From assembly GCA_050015455.1 (NCBI GenBank), contig JBEKBJ010000005.1:1-64000 (forward strand): DNA of 64,000 bases, read 5' to 3'. Position numbers and translations under genes: made by a program. The stretch is from JAGDMS01 sp050015455 (GTDB lineage Bacteria > Desulfobacterota > Binatia > HRBIN30). The notes under the pieces were generated by a model. The model did not search any database, was not told where the DNA came from, and saw only the letters and a list, made by a program, of their open reading frames with translations. Numbering within the stretch: position 1 is the stretch's first letter; every line of letters starts with the position of its first letter. Positions 7,621 through 16,056 of the stretch are shown here, in pieces.

Positions 7621-8760
7621 TCACCGATCTAGCCACGGCAGACGCGGCAGCGTGACCGTGAAGCGGGTGCCGCGTCCGACTTCGCTCTGCACCGAGACGT
7701 GCCCACCGAGGATGTCGGCGAATCGCTTGACGATGAACAACCCCAGACCGAATCCGGATACCCTGGCCACCTCGCGCGCGCGGTAAAACCGGTCGAAAAT
7801 ATGGTCCACGGCGCCGGGAGGGATGCCGGCACCTGTGTCCTCGACTTCGATTTGGTGCATCCCCGACCGCCGGTCGTAGTGGATGCGCACGGCGACCGTA
7901 CCTTGCTGTGTAAACTTGATGGCGTTGTTGACCAGATTGCGCAGGATCGAGACTACCTTGCTGCGGTCGGTCTGCAACGGTGGCGTGCCCGCCGCCACCT
8001 CCCACTGCTGCGTGACGTTCTCCGTTCGGTCGTTATGAGCGAACTCGGTGCGCAACTCGGCAAGCAGCTCGCTCGGATCCACAGACTCGACCTGTGGCGT
8101 GCTGTGCTCTGCTTTCCTGGCCTCCAGCATATCCGCGACCAGTCGGTCGAGCCGTTCGGCGTTGACGAGGATGCGATTCAACACGTCCTCGGCTTCCGCC
8201 GGTGGCATGCCTGCAAGGTCGTCGTGCAGCATCTCAGCGTACCCGGTGATTGCGGCCAGCGGTGAACGCAAATCGTGGGAGAACGCGGAGACCAGATCCG
8301 CTCGCAGCTCGGCCAGCTCTCGCTGCCCCTCGAAGAAGCGCTCGCGCGCCCGGGCGGCGGCGGCAACCAAGCTGGCCATCAGCACCACACCGAAGTTGTT
8401 GACTGAGCGGACGAGGAACACAAACGTGGCGCCCTCTTGAGCGATGCCCGAGTGAATCGCCCCCAGTGTCCACAAAGCCGAAGCGGCAAATGCGGTGATC
8501 GTGCCGACAATGAAGCCAAGCCCATACGTCGCCAATGCAATTGGAAACGCATAGGTCAGGATCACAGGCAAGCTGCTGCCCAGACGCCCTACGCTCACAA
8601 CAGCCAAGCCGGCCATGCAGATCACGGTCAGCACCCCCACGAAAATGGGGTGGGTGCGGAGGTGACGCTCCAGCCCGAGCAGCCACACCGACAGACGCGC
8701 AGAAGCCCCCGGCGCGTGGCGCACATCCGATGCGGAGGCCGCCTCGCTTTCCCGGGCCAT
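7621..8760 (-). CDS. Membrane-bound sensor histidine kinase (orphan)
   Basis: A 379-residue two-component sensor kinase. An N-terminal MASE-like block has about four membrane segments (residues ~38-135) and a short linker helix. HisKA follows with the phosphoacceptor box FSHDLRSPLAAI (~158-170). The ATPase domain has N-box NLVNNAIKFT, G1 DTGAGIPPG and G2 GFGLGLFIVKR. There is no periplasmic sensor loop of note, so the signal may be sensed in the membrane. No response regulator is adjacent. It is convergent with the iron-sulfur gene, about 100 bases apart. Confidence 0.88.
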   Translation of the reverse strand: MARESEAASASDVRHAPGASARLSVWLLGLERHLRTHPIFVGVLTVICMAGLAVVSVGRLGSSLPVILTYAFPIALATYGLGFIVGTITAFAASALWTLGAIHSGIAQEGATFVFLVRSVNNFGVVLMASLVAAAARARERFFEGQRELAELRADLVSAFSHDLRSPLAAITGYAEMLHDDLAGMPPAEAEDVLNRILVNAERLDRLVADMLEARKAEHSTPQVESVDPSELLAELRTEFAHNDRTENVTQQWEVAAGTPPLQTDRSKVVSILRNLVNNAIKFTQQGTVAVRIHYDRRSGMHQIEVEDTGAGIPPGAVDHIFDRFYRAREVARVSGFGLGLFIVKRFADILGGHVSVQSEVGRGTRFTVTLPRLPWLDR

Positions 8761-8978
8761 GGATGTTTATTGCAGGAACGGTGCGGCTTGCCAACCGCGC
8801 GGTGGATGGTGCGACTTACCGCGCATGGTTCGGCACACTCGAGCAGTCAGCGGACATCTCCGCCTGACCGCCGGCACCGTGTTTTTTCCGGCCACCCTTC
8901 TCGAACCGTCGGCGCGCTTCTGGTAGAGCTGAGGCGGGGCGTCTTTCTCAAAGGCGTAAGTGGACGCGCCAAGCGCAT

Positions 8979-10928
8979 ATGACATCACCCTTTCTCACCG
9001 ACTTCGATCTGCATTTGCTGGCCGAAGGCACGCACTACCGCACGTACCTGAAACTCGGGGCGCACCTAGCAGAGCTTGACGGCCGGAGCGGGACGCACTT
9101 TGCAGTCTGGGCGCCCAACGCACAGGAGGTGTCGGTGATCGGCGACTTCAATGATTGGCGTCGCGGCGCCCATCGGATGCGGCTGCGCCCCGAGGCGAGC
9201 GTGTGGGAGTGCTTCATCCCCGGCGTCAGACAGGGAGCCCTGTACAAGTACGCTATCACCTCACGTTACCATGGCTACCAGGCCGACAAGGCCGATCCGT
9301 ACGGCTTTGCCGCCGAGACCCGGCCGGCGACGGCCTCCAAGGTTTGGGATCTGTCAGGCTACCGCTGGGCAGACAAGAAGTGGATGTCCCGCCGGGCGCG
9401 CTTGCAGAGGCTGGGAGCGCCGATGGCGATTTACGAGGTCCATCTGGGGTCGTGGATGCGCGTGCCCGAGGAAGGGAACCGCTGGCTCAGTTACCGCGAG
9501 GTCGCGCCGAAGCTGGCGGAGTATGTGCGCCGCATGGGCTACACGCACGTGCAGTTCTTGCCGCTGTGCGAGCACCCGTTGGACGCTTCCTGGGGATACC
9601 AGACCGTCGGCTACTTCGCTCCCACCAGCCGCTTCGGCACGCCGCAGGATTTGATGTATCTCATCGACACCCTACACCAGGACGGCATCGGCGTGATCAT
9701 GGACTGGGTACCGGCGCATTTTCCTCGCGATGTGCACGGCCTGGGCTACTTCGACGGCACCCATCTCTATGAGCACGCCGACCCGCGTCAGGGCGAGCAC
9801 AAGGAGTGGGGCACGTTCATATTCAACTACGGTCGCCCCGAGGTCAGCAACTTCCTCATCAGCAACGCCCTGTTCTGGTTCGACAAGTACCACCTCGACG
9901 GCCTGCGCGTCGATGCGGTGGCGTCGATGCTTTACCTCGACTACGCCCGCAAGGAAGGCGAGTGGATCGCGAACCGCTACGGCGGCCGTGAGAATCTGGA
10001 AGCGGTAGATTTCATCCGGCGCTTCAACGAGCAGGTGTACGCCGAGTATCCCGACATCGTCACCATCGCCGAGGAGTCGACCGCCTGGGGCATGGTGTCA
10101 CGGCCGGCGTACGTGGGCGGTTTGGGCTTCGGGCTGAAGTGGGACATGGGCTGGATGCACGACACCCTGTTGTACTTCAGTCACAATCCGGTCCATCGCA
10201 GGTACCACCACGGCGAGCTCACCTTCCGCATGATCTACGCTTTCAACGAGAACTTCGTCATGCCGCTGTCGCACGACGAAGTGGTGCACGGGAAAGGCTC
10301 GCTGCTCGGCAAGATGCCCGGCGACGATTGGCAGAAGTTCGCCAACGTGCGCCTGCTGCTCGGGTACATGACGATGTTGCCGGGAAAGAAACTGCTGTTC
10401 ATGGGCAACGACATCGGCCAGTGGCAGGAATGGAACCACGACGATAGTGTGCATTGGCACCTGCTGCAGTACGCCCCGCACCAGGGCCTGCAGCGTTGGG
10501 TGCGTGACCTGAACATGGCCTACCGCAAGGAGGTCGCGCTGCATCAGCTCGATTGTGAGCCGGGCGGTTTCGAGTGGATCGACTGCAACGACGCCGATAC
10601 CAGCGTGGTGACGTTCCTGCGCCGGAGCAAGTCGGGTGACGACGTCCTCCTGGTCGCCTGCAACTTCACGCCGGTGCCGCGCGAGAAGTATGTCATCGGC
10701 GTGCCGCACGGTGGGTACTGGAGGGAGGTTCTCAACAGCGACTCCACCTTGTATGGCGGCAGCGATCTGGGGAACAAGGGTGGCGTGCAGGCAAATGCGA
10801 TTCCACAGCACGGCCGCAGTCACTCACTTACTGTGATGTTGCCGCCGCTCGCGGTCGTCGTGTTCCGGGCCCCGTCGGCGCTTGCGGAAACCGCAGGAAA
10901 ACCTCCCGTTTCCCCGCCCTGGTCCTAA
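8979..10928 (+). CDS. glgB: 1,4-alpha-glucan branching enzyme
   Basis: GH13 enzyme that cuts an alpha-1,4 glucan and reattaches it by an alpha-1,6 bond in glycogen synthesis. An N-terminal CBM48 module (residues ~35-130; FAVWAPNAQEVSVIGDFNDW) precedes the barrel. GH13 motifs are DWVPAHF, GLRVDAVASM (nucleophile Asp near 312), AEEST (acid Glu near 365) and LSHDEVVHG (Asp near 431). At 649 residues it is shorter than the E. coli enzyme because the extra N1 domain is missing, as in many bacteria. No other glycogen gene is adjacent. ATG 8979 begins the conserved region but has no clear ribosome binding site. Confidence 0.92.
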   Translation: MTSPFLTDFDLHLLAEGTHYRTYLKLGAHLAELDGRSGTHFAVWAPNAQEVSVIGDFNDWRRGAHRMRLRPEASVWECFIPGVRQGALYKYAITSRYHGYQADKADPYGFAAETRPATASKVWDLSGYRWADKKWMSRRARLQRLGAPMAIYEVHLGSWMRVPEEGNRWLSYREVAPKLAEYVRRMGYTHVQFLPLCEHPLDASWGYQTVGYFAPTSRFGTPQDLMYLIDTLHQDGIGVIMDWVPAHFPRDVHGLGYFDGTHLYEHADPRQGEHKEWGTFIFNYGRPEVSNFLISNALFWFDKYHLDGLRVDAVASMLYLDYARKEGEWIANRYGGRENLEAVDFIRRFNEQVYAEYPDIVTIAEESTAWGMVSRPAYVGGLGFGLKWDMGWMHDTLLYFSHNPVHRRYHHGELTFRMIYAFNENFVMPLSHDEVVHGKGSLLGKMPGDDWQKFANVRLLLGYMTMLPGKKLLFMGNDIGQWQEWNHDDSVHWHLLQYAPHQGLQRWVRDLNMAYRKEVALHQLDCEPGGFEWIDCNDADTSVVTFLRRSKSGDDVLLVACNFTPVPREKYVIGVPHGGYWREVLNSDSTLYGGSDLGNKGGVQANAIPQHGRSHSLTVMLPPLAVVVFRAPSALAETAGKPPVSPPWS

Positions 10929-11015
10929 CCTTCCGCCGGAGGAGGCCGCCGCAGCGAGCAGCCTTCGATATTCGGCCAAACGACGGCCGTAACACGGTAG
11001 TTAGACAGTAGGTGC

Positions 11016-11486
11016 TCAGAGCCAGCGGCGCACACGTGCTTTGTAGGCGCGATACTCGTCCCCAAACTTGTGCTCAAGATATCGCTCCTCGCGGGCGATC
11101 ACCCCCCAGCGCAGTACAGCTACGAGCGGAATGAGAAGCACAACGGGCCAGAGGGCATCGACGAGCAAGGTGACGCCCCCGTATAGGCCTAGGGTAGACA
11201 GGTACAGGGGGTTTCGCCTGTACCGGAAGGGGCCATCGGTTACCAGGTGGAGGGAGGGCTGGTCCGGCCTCACGTTGGTGCCGGCGCGCTTCATGGTGCC
11301 CTGGGCGCTCCGCGCCAACGCGATACTGGCCAACAGGAGCGCCGCCCCGAGCAGCCGAGCCGGAAGCGGCGGGAGCAGTTGCATGGGCACGAGCCAGTGA
11401 AGCAGGAGGCCCAACAGGAGAGTTCCCCCGAAGAGGGCTGGGGGGAACACCAGAACGCCGGGGGAATCACTGGCAGGCTGGGTCAC
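11016..11486 (-). CDS. ICMT/PEMT-type membrane methyltransferase
   Basis: A 156-residue integral membrane protein with three to four hydrophobic helices. The isoprenylcysteine methyltransferase-type signature is GPFRYRRNPLYLS (SAM and lipid contact) and a C-terminal EERYLEHKFGDEYRAYKARVRRWL. In bacteria such proteins methylate unknown small or lipid substrates; protein prenylation is not expected. It is a single gene, convergent with glgB. Confidence 0.8.
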   Translation of the reverse strand: MTQPASDSPGVLVFPPALFGGTLLLGLLLHWLVPMQLLPPLPARLLGAALLLASIALARSAQGTMKRAGTNVRPDQPSLHLVTDGPFRYRRNPLYLSTLGLYGGVTLLVDALWPVVLLIPLVAVLRWGVIAREERYLEHKFGDEYRAYKARVRRWL

Positions 11487-11522
11487 TAGGCCTCGGGGGT
11501 AGCTGCTGTCGAACGCCAGGGT

Positions 11523-11723
11523 TTAGCCGCGCCTTCTGTCGGCGTCGGCTGCGCCCCGTGCTGCATCATCCTCGACAGGCTCGAGATAAAGCGCGATAGC
11601 CTCTTGGATGTTGGCCAAAGCCTCGTCACGTGTGTCACCCTCGCTGATGCATCCCGGCAGGGCGGGCACGAGAGCCGTGAATCCACCTTGCTCGCTTGGC
11701 TCCAATACGACGTGCAATTTCAT
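11523..11723 (-). CDS. HicB-like antitoxin (no HicA partner)
   Basis: A 66-residue partial RNase-H-like HicB fold. MKLHVVLEPSEQGGFTALVPALPGC, SEGDTRDEALANIQEAI and the terminal acidic residues match HicB antitoxins. The ATG at 11723 has AAGGAG 7 bases upstream. HicB normally sits directly beside HicA, but neither flank encodes a HicA dsRBD-like protein. It is therefore an orphan antitoxin or solitary regulator. It may belong to the cassette cluster because attC-like sequence follows at 11761-11834. Confidence 0.7.
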   Translation of the reverse strand: MKLHVVLEPSEQGGFTALVPALPGCISEGDTRDEALANIQEAIALYLEPVEDDAARGAADADRRRG

Positions 11724-11760
11724 CACGCTCTCCTTCGAATTGAGAGTACAACGGGAGCGG

Positions 11761-11834
11761 CTCAAACAGCAATCCAGCGGTGCCGGTGGCTTTCCGGTGC
11801 TTGTCGCCGGTAAAGTCCGCCGCCGCTGTTAGGC
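11761..11834 (-). other. attC-like site after the cupin cassette
   Basis: Read on the - strand, GCCTAAC (11834-11828) overlaps the TAA of the cupin gene. CAGCGG...CCGCTG arms follow, with a degenerate GTTTGAG core at 11767-11761. The 3' core deviates from consensus, so this is a probable but imperfect attC. Confidence 0.45.
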
Positions 11835-12140
11835 ATCCTCCACAAATATGACTCTTACGACATCTGAAAGCGTTCTCGCTCTGTGCCTGTGTTCTTCGCC
11901 ATCCGGAATGAACACCCCAACACCTTCCTCAAAAATGCGGGTTTTATCCCCAAACTCAATCTCAAACCGACCTTTCAGAATGTAGCCGTAATGGCCCTTT
12001 GCGCACCAGTGAGGCGGCATTGCCTTGGAGTATTCAACGAACCTCACCTTCTTCCCTGAATGCGCGACAACCTTCTGACGGACCCCATCCATGACTGGTT
12101 CCCAAGGAAGGGATTCAAAATCAATCCGATAGTCATGCAT
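11829..12140 (-). CDS. Single-domain cupin protein (probable integron cassette)
   Basis: A 103-residue small cupin. The beta-barrel motifs are YSKAMPPHWCAKGHYGYILKG and a C-terminal FIPDGEEHRHRA that supplies metal-binding His residues. Cupins of this size bind a metal or small ligand and often act as sensors or isomerases; the substrate is unknown. The stop codon overlaps a GCCTAAC core. A GTTAGGC core (12166-12160 on the - strand) lies 19 bases before the ATG, which is the cassette arrangement seen at the left end of the window. Confidence 0.75.
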   Translation of the reverse strand: MHDYRIDFESLPWEPVMDGVRQKVVAHSGKKVRFVEYSKAMPPHWCAKGHYGYILKGRFEIEFGDKTRIFEEGVGVFIPDGEEHRHRARTLSDVVRVIFVEDA

Positions 12141-12159
12141 GATCTCCTCGTTCGTGTGG

Positions 12160-12166
12160 GCCTAAC
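12160..12166 (-). other. Integron-type core site before the cupin gene
   Basis: GCCTAAC on the + strand reads GTTAGGC on the - strand, a consensus GTTRRRY cassette boundary placed just upstream of the cupin start. The full attC further upstream is interrupted by the IS1182 fragment. Confidence 0.5.
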
Positions 12167-12238
12167 GAGCCCGTAGAAGAACTCGGTGGCTATTTGCAGA
12201 TGCCGCGGCCTTGATCGCTACGGCACCGAGCCGATTCC

Positions 12239-12377
12239 TATTGTCCTGCCTCAGGTTGTACGGCTTGTGCCGCGCCATCCACATCCTCCCAGCGGCTCAG
12301 CTGTCCGGGGATCGTGTGGACACCCGCTAGACCTTGATTTACCTGGGCGCGCGGACTCTTTCTACATCCTCAACGGC
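12239..12377 (-). mobile_element. IS1182-family left-end fragment (inverted copy)
   Basis: The reverse complement matches 1737 to ~1876: the same terminal block, the same untranslated leader and the first transposase codons (MARHKPYNLRQDN, start codon 12278-12276). Only the first 13 codons remain. The two copies are in opposite orientation about 10.5 kb apart. Confidence 0.65.
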
Positions 12378-12461
12378 GCACGCGTCAGCCACCAGCGCGG
12401 CGGCGCTCGTGAGTGGCAGGCGAACCCGCGCCGCACGGCTCGACGCGCTCTGTCAGCGCGT

Positions 12462-13649
12462 TCATGCTGGGAACTCCCGGCGGATAGTCGCCAGTACATC
12501 GCCGAAGGTCTCTTTGATGTTACCCTTCGAGAAGCGGATCTGCTCAAGGCCGTGGATGTTGGAGAACTCCTCCGTCCCTTCCTCCAGGAGCACGACGGCG
12601 CGGCCAAAGCCTAATCTACCCTGGAATAGCCCGGTCTCATGAACGACGTTCTGGCGCGCGTGTATTTTGCCGTCAGCCGTCTCATCCTCGCCGGTCATCA
12701 CAAGAAGCGCGAAAGCGCTCTTGGCGAGCATCTGTTCCAAGACATCACGGATGGCGTGACCAGCCCTGGCACCGATCTCGTACGCTGCCACGGAGTATCC
12801 ATGCTTCTCGTGCAGGTGGTCCTTGAGATCGCGCCAAAGAGTACTTCGACCGTGGCCGATGAAGATCGTTGGCCGAACGGGCTCCGGAGGAGGCTCGGGT
12901 GGCTCGGGCAATGCGCAGCGCTCGGCCGCCTGTTCGAAGACCGCTGAGATAGCTTCAAGCCGCGGCCGGGCCGGAGCGAGTATCCGCACCTTGGCGGATG
13001 TGCTGGACGCCTGGACCCGGAGCGTTCCACCCGGACGGTCAAGCTGAAAGACTGCATCGCCCGCTGAGCGCCGGTAGTCAGCGAAAAACTCTTCCTCTGC
13101 GTTGTAGGTCCACTCCGCTCCATCCACCTCCACCGTGAGGCACGACTGCTCAACGCCATTACCGGTCAGCGGCACCTGCGAGCGGAACTCCGAGGCTGCG
13201 AGCCTCAGGACGTCCTCTGAGAACCGGGTGCGCTCGTAGCGCCTTTCCTTCCCTATGTCCCGACTCTCCATGTCCTGACGACGCGGTTCGGGTCGCTTGG
13301 GCAATGCACAGCGCTCGGCCGCCTGCTCGAAGACCGCTGAGATAGCTTCAACCTGTGGCCGGGCCCAAGCGCGGATCGATACGTGGGCGGATGTGCTGAA
13401 CGCCTGAAGCCGGAGCCTTCCGCCTGGACGGTCAATCTGAAAAACCGCACCGGCCGCTGACCGCCTGTAGTCAGCGAAGAACTCTTCCTCTGCGTCGTAG
13501 GTCCACTCCGCTCCATCCACGTCCACTACCAGGTACGTCCGCTCAACGTCGTTACCGGCGAGTGGCACGTGCGAGCGGAACGCTAAGGCTGCCGACCTGA
13601 GGATGTCCTCCGAAAACCTGGTGCGCTCGTAATTCTTCTGTTTCTCCAT
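12462..13649 (-). CDS. CAP12/Pycsar-type TIR effector with duplicated N-terminal domain
   Basis: A 395-residue probable anti-phage effector. Residues ~260-395 match the PF10137-type TIR domain of CBASS Cap12/Pycsar effectors (PTIFIGHGRS, LVMTGEDE, RQNVVHETGLFQGRLGF, VVLLEEGTEEFSNI). The conserved catalytic-type Glu lies in VVHETGLF. Such TIRs deplete NAD once triggered by a cyclic nucleotide. Upstream are two near-identical ~115-residue repeats, each with YERTRFSEDxLR, VDGAEWTY, AEEEFFADYRRSA and AISAVFEQAAERCALP, of unknown function. The chosen start (13649) opens the first repeat; a longer frame to 13748 crosses cassette-core sequence. No cyclase gene is adjacent. GTTAGGT 33 bases upstream marks it as a cassette. 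Confidence 0.75.
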   Translation of the reverse strand: MEKQKNYERTRFSEDILRSAALAFRSHVPLAGNDVERTYLVVDVDGAEWTYDAEEEFFADYRRSAAGAVFQIDRPGGRLRLQAFSTSAHVSIRAWARPQVEAISAVFEQAAERCALPKRPEPRRQDMESRDIGKERRYERTRFSEDVLRLAASEFRSQVPLTGNGVEQSCLTVEVDGAEWTYNAEEEFFADYRRSAGDAVFQLDRPGGTLRVQASSTSAKVRILAPARPRLEAISAVFEQAAERCALPEPPEPPPEPVRPTIFIGHGRSTLWRDLKDHLHEKHGYSVAAYEIGARAGHAIRDVLEQMLAKSAFALLVMTGEDETADGKIHARQNVVHETGLFQGRLGFGRAVVLLEEGTEEFSNIHGLEQIRFSKGNIKETFGDVLATIRREFPA

Positions 13650-13682
13650 GTGCCCACACCCCGCAAAACGCCCGTCGGAGCG

Positions 13683-13689
13683 ACCTAAC
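13683..13689 (-). other. Integron-type core site before the TIR gene
   Basis: ACCTAAC on the + strand reads GTTAGGT on the - strand and lies 33 bases upstream of the TIR gene start. A second GTTAGAC core on the - strand is at 13746-13740. Together they suggest the head of a cassette array in - orientation. Confidence 0.45.
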
Positions 13690-13749
13690 ATGAACTCAGC
13701 CGGTCTCTGTAACACCGCCAACGTTGCATGGAGTGCTACGTCTAACACG

Positions 13750-14087
13750 GGCGGGGCGCATGTCGCAAATCCGGGTGATGGCGCTGACGCTCACGGACTT
13801 CGCGGCCGGCCGGCGGTGCGCGTCACCCGTGTTACGCTGCAGGCGCCGGTCAGCCTAAATCGGGTGGGGTGCCTCGCGGGCGCGGCGGGTGGCGCGGTCA
13901 CCGCTCAAGCAACCGATCCAGCGGAGTGCGCACCGCGTTGGCTCGGCTCTGGTGAAATGTTTCAAGGGACCCAGAAAAGCTTGACGATCAGCTCCGGACC
14001 GCACGCCGTTCACTGGGGCGTGGCCGTCTGCGGCGGCGGCGTGCTGCGCGTCACGGACATGTATTCCTGCATGAACGGGAACGGGGT
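13750..14087. other. Intergenic region, no gene recognised
   Basis: A very GC-rich stretch between the cassette cluster and the cytochrome gene. No reading frame with family resemblance, RNA gene or clear repeat was found. GTGTTACGCTGCAGG near 13831 recalls part of an attI site, but this is weak. Confidence 0.3.
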
Positions 14088-14924
14088 CTACTTGCCGAGG
14101 TCCAGTGGCTGCTTCTGCCAGGTGCCGGAGTTGATCCAGCGGACGTAACGCATCAAGGCGTTCAGGTCGGCGTCACTAATGAAGTCGCGGTACGCCGGCA
14201 TGTACAAACACTGCCGGTGGATGAAATATGCCGCGATGGGATTGTCACACAGGCGCGGGATCTCGCCGGCGAGGATCCAGTTCCGTAGCTCGTCATCGTC
14301 GTGCACCAGCTCGCGGAAGTCGTTGCCCCACCAGCCCGGGATGTAGCCCTTGAAGGAGCCCGGATTCGCACTGACGCCGGCACCCATCGGGCCATGACAC
14401 TGAAAACAGCCGACCCGGTACGCAACCTCTTGGCCCTTAGCCGCCATCTCCTCCGACGGCGTGATCAGTCCAGACACGGCGCGCAGGTAGACAATCAGAT
14501 CGTCGACGTCGCGCGTGCCGACGAAGCCGCGAAACGCCGGCATCGCCAGAAGCTGAGACTTGAGCTGTTGCCGGTATTGAGGATCGGCGCGCTTGCGTGC
14601 CGGAGCGCCGTCGAGGATGTACTCGCGCAGTTCTTCCTCATTCTTCACCCACATCATGGGCGTGCCGCCGCTGAAACCGGGGACCTCGCCGTCCTTGCTA
14701 CCCGGATTCTTCACGCCGCCGGCCCCGTTGGCGCCGTGGCAATTGAAACAACCCGAGCGCAGTGCGATGCGGTAACCCCGCTCCGCCGGTGTCACCTCGA
14801 CCATGAGGACCAGGTCGCGCACGGTCGGGTAGGTGAGCACGATACCGACGGCCACGCAGGCCACAAACCACAGTGGCGAGCGCAGAAAGAAAGTCAAAGG
14901 TTGAGAGCGACCGTCGCTTTCCAT
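14088..14924 (-). CDS. Membrane-anchored dihaem cytochrome c
   Basis: A 278-residue electron carrier. A single N-terminal membrane helix (residues ~17-40) is followed by two similar cytochrome c domains facing the periplasm. The haem sites are SGCFNCHG (~57-64) and VGCFQCHG (~172-179). Likely distal Met ligands are LAMPAFRGF (~127) and LYMPAYRDF (~248), each preceding a DVDDLIVYLR- or DADLNALMRYVR-type helix. The tandem arrangement resembles FixP/CcoP or thiosulfate-linked cytochromes, but no oxidase subunits are adjacent. It probably links a periplasmic reductant to a terminal oxidase. Confidence 0.85.
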   Translation of the reverse strand: MESDGRSQPLTFFLRSPLWFVACVAVGIVLTYPTVRDLVLMVEVTPAERGYRIALRSGCFNCHGANGAGGVKNPGSKDGEVPGFSGGTPMMWVKNEEELREYILDGAPARKRADPQYRQQLKSQLLAMPAFRGFVGTRDVDDLIVYLRAVSGLITPSEEMAAKGQEVAYRVGCFQCHGPMGAGVSANPGSFKGYIPGWWGNDFRELVHDDDELRNWILAGEIPRLCDNPIAAYFIHRQCLYMPAYRDFISDADLNALMRYVRWINSGTWQKQPLDLGK

Positions 14925-15033
14925 CCCTTAAGGCTGTGCAGTGTAACCGGCTTCCCCTTGGCGGACAACTCACGGGGGTGAATTGACACGGGGACCTGCG
15001 GCGCGTACTGAATAAGTATAAAGGAGAACTCAT

Positions 15034-15405
15034 ATGATCCAGCGCATCGCTGTGCGCAGCGTGCTGGCGGGGTTTGTTGCGCTTGTGCTCGGGTGGCCCG
15101 CCGTCACGAAAGCGCAAGAGAGTGTAACTGTAAAAGGTGAAATCGTCGACATGGCCTGCTACCTGCCGAAAGGCGCCCGCGGCCCCGAACACAAGTCGTG
15201 TGCTCAAACGTGCGCCAAGCATGGCTCGCCCATTGCCGTGCTCACCGACGCAGGCGATCTCTACTTACTGGTGAATGACCACAACGATCCGGAGCCGTAC
15301 GAAGCAGCCAAGAAGCTGGCTGGCGACCGCGCGGAAATCAAGGGGAACAAGTTCGCGCGGCAGGGTATAGCGGGCATCGTGGTCGAAGCAGCGAAGGGTT
15401 TGTAA
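15034..15405 (+). CDS. Small exported cysteine-containing protein
   Basis: A 123-residue protein with a signal peptide (hydrophobic VLAGFVALVLGWPAV, cleavage after TKA). The mature part has VKGEIVDMACYL, then HKSCAQTCAKHGSPIAVL and LVNDHNDPEPYEAAKKLAGDRAEIKG. It looks like a small OB-like domain whose three cysteines and His could bind metal or haem. Similar unnamed proteins occur near cytochromes in deltaproteobacterial-type genomes. An AAGGAGAAC ribosome binding site supports the ATG. It is divergent from the cytochrome gene and convergent with msrB, so a periplasmic redox role is plausible. Confidence 0.6.
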   Translation: MIQRIAVRSVLAGFVALVLGWPAVTKAQESVTVKGEIVDMACYLPKGARGPEHKSCAQTCAKHGSPIAVLTDAGDLYLLVNDHNDPEPYEAAKKLAGDRAEIKGNKFARQGIAGIVVEAAKGL

Positions 15406-15434
15406 CGGAACCGCGAGGTGCCGCTTGCCGCACG

Positions 15435-15962
15435 TCACTTCGCCGGTTCGAAAGTCAGACACACGGAGTTGATGCAGTAGCGCAAGCCCGTAGGCGGGGG
15501 GCCGTCGTTGAACACGTGGCCGAGATGGGAGCCGCAAACGGCGCACACCACCTCCGTGCGGGTCATGAACAGACTGTCGTCTTCCTCGGTGGCGATGTTA
15601 GCCCTATCCAAAGGCTCCCAGAAGCTGGGCCAGCCGGTGCCGGAATCGAACTTGGCGTCGGAGCTGAACAGCTCGGCGCCGCACACGGCGCAGCGGTAGA
15701 TCCCCTTTTCATGGTTGTCCCAGTACTTGCCGGTAAAAGCCGGCTCGGTACCCTTCTGACGGCAGACCGCGTATTGCCCGGGTGTCAGCACTCGGCGCCA
15801 GTCCTCTTCGGATTTGATGATCTTTGGTTTCATCGTTGAAGACTCCGTGGCCGCGCGTGGCGCGTCGGCGGGCACCGCGAGAATCCGGTCTCCGCGGCCG
15901 CCTACACCAGCGAGCAGGATGAACAGGGAGAAGCTCCAGACACTCTGTCGCGCGTAGTTCAT
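15435..15962 (-). CDS. msrB: Exported peptide-methionine (R)-S-oxide reductase
   Basis: Reduces methionine-R-sulfoxide in proteins. The first ~30 residues form a signal peptide, so this copy repairs periplasmic proteins. The MsrB domain follows, with two zinc-binding CxxC pairs (YRCAVCGAELF and VVCAVCGSHLGH), the FDSGTGWPSFW substrate loop, and the catalytic Cys in RYCINSVCLTF. The catalytic Cys is Cys rather than Sec. It sits in a cluster of periplasmic redox genes, convergent with the exported Cys protein. Confidence 0.92.
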   Translation of the reverse strand: MNYARQSVWSFSLFILLAGVGGRGDRILAVPADAPRAATESSTMKPKIIKSEEDWRRVLTPGQYAVCRQKGTEPAFTGKYWDNHEKGIYRCAVCGAELFSSDAKFDSGTGWPSFWEPLDRANIATEEDDSLFMTRTEVVCAVCGSHLGHVFNDGPPPTGLRYCINSVCLTFEPAK

Positions 15963-16056
15963 CCCTGATCGGTCCTCGGGCGCGGTGACTCAAGAGTAAC
16001 GCGCCGCGCAGGCCCTGCAAGAGAGGGCTCGGACGCGGTGTTCTGGGCCATGCACC

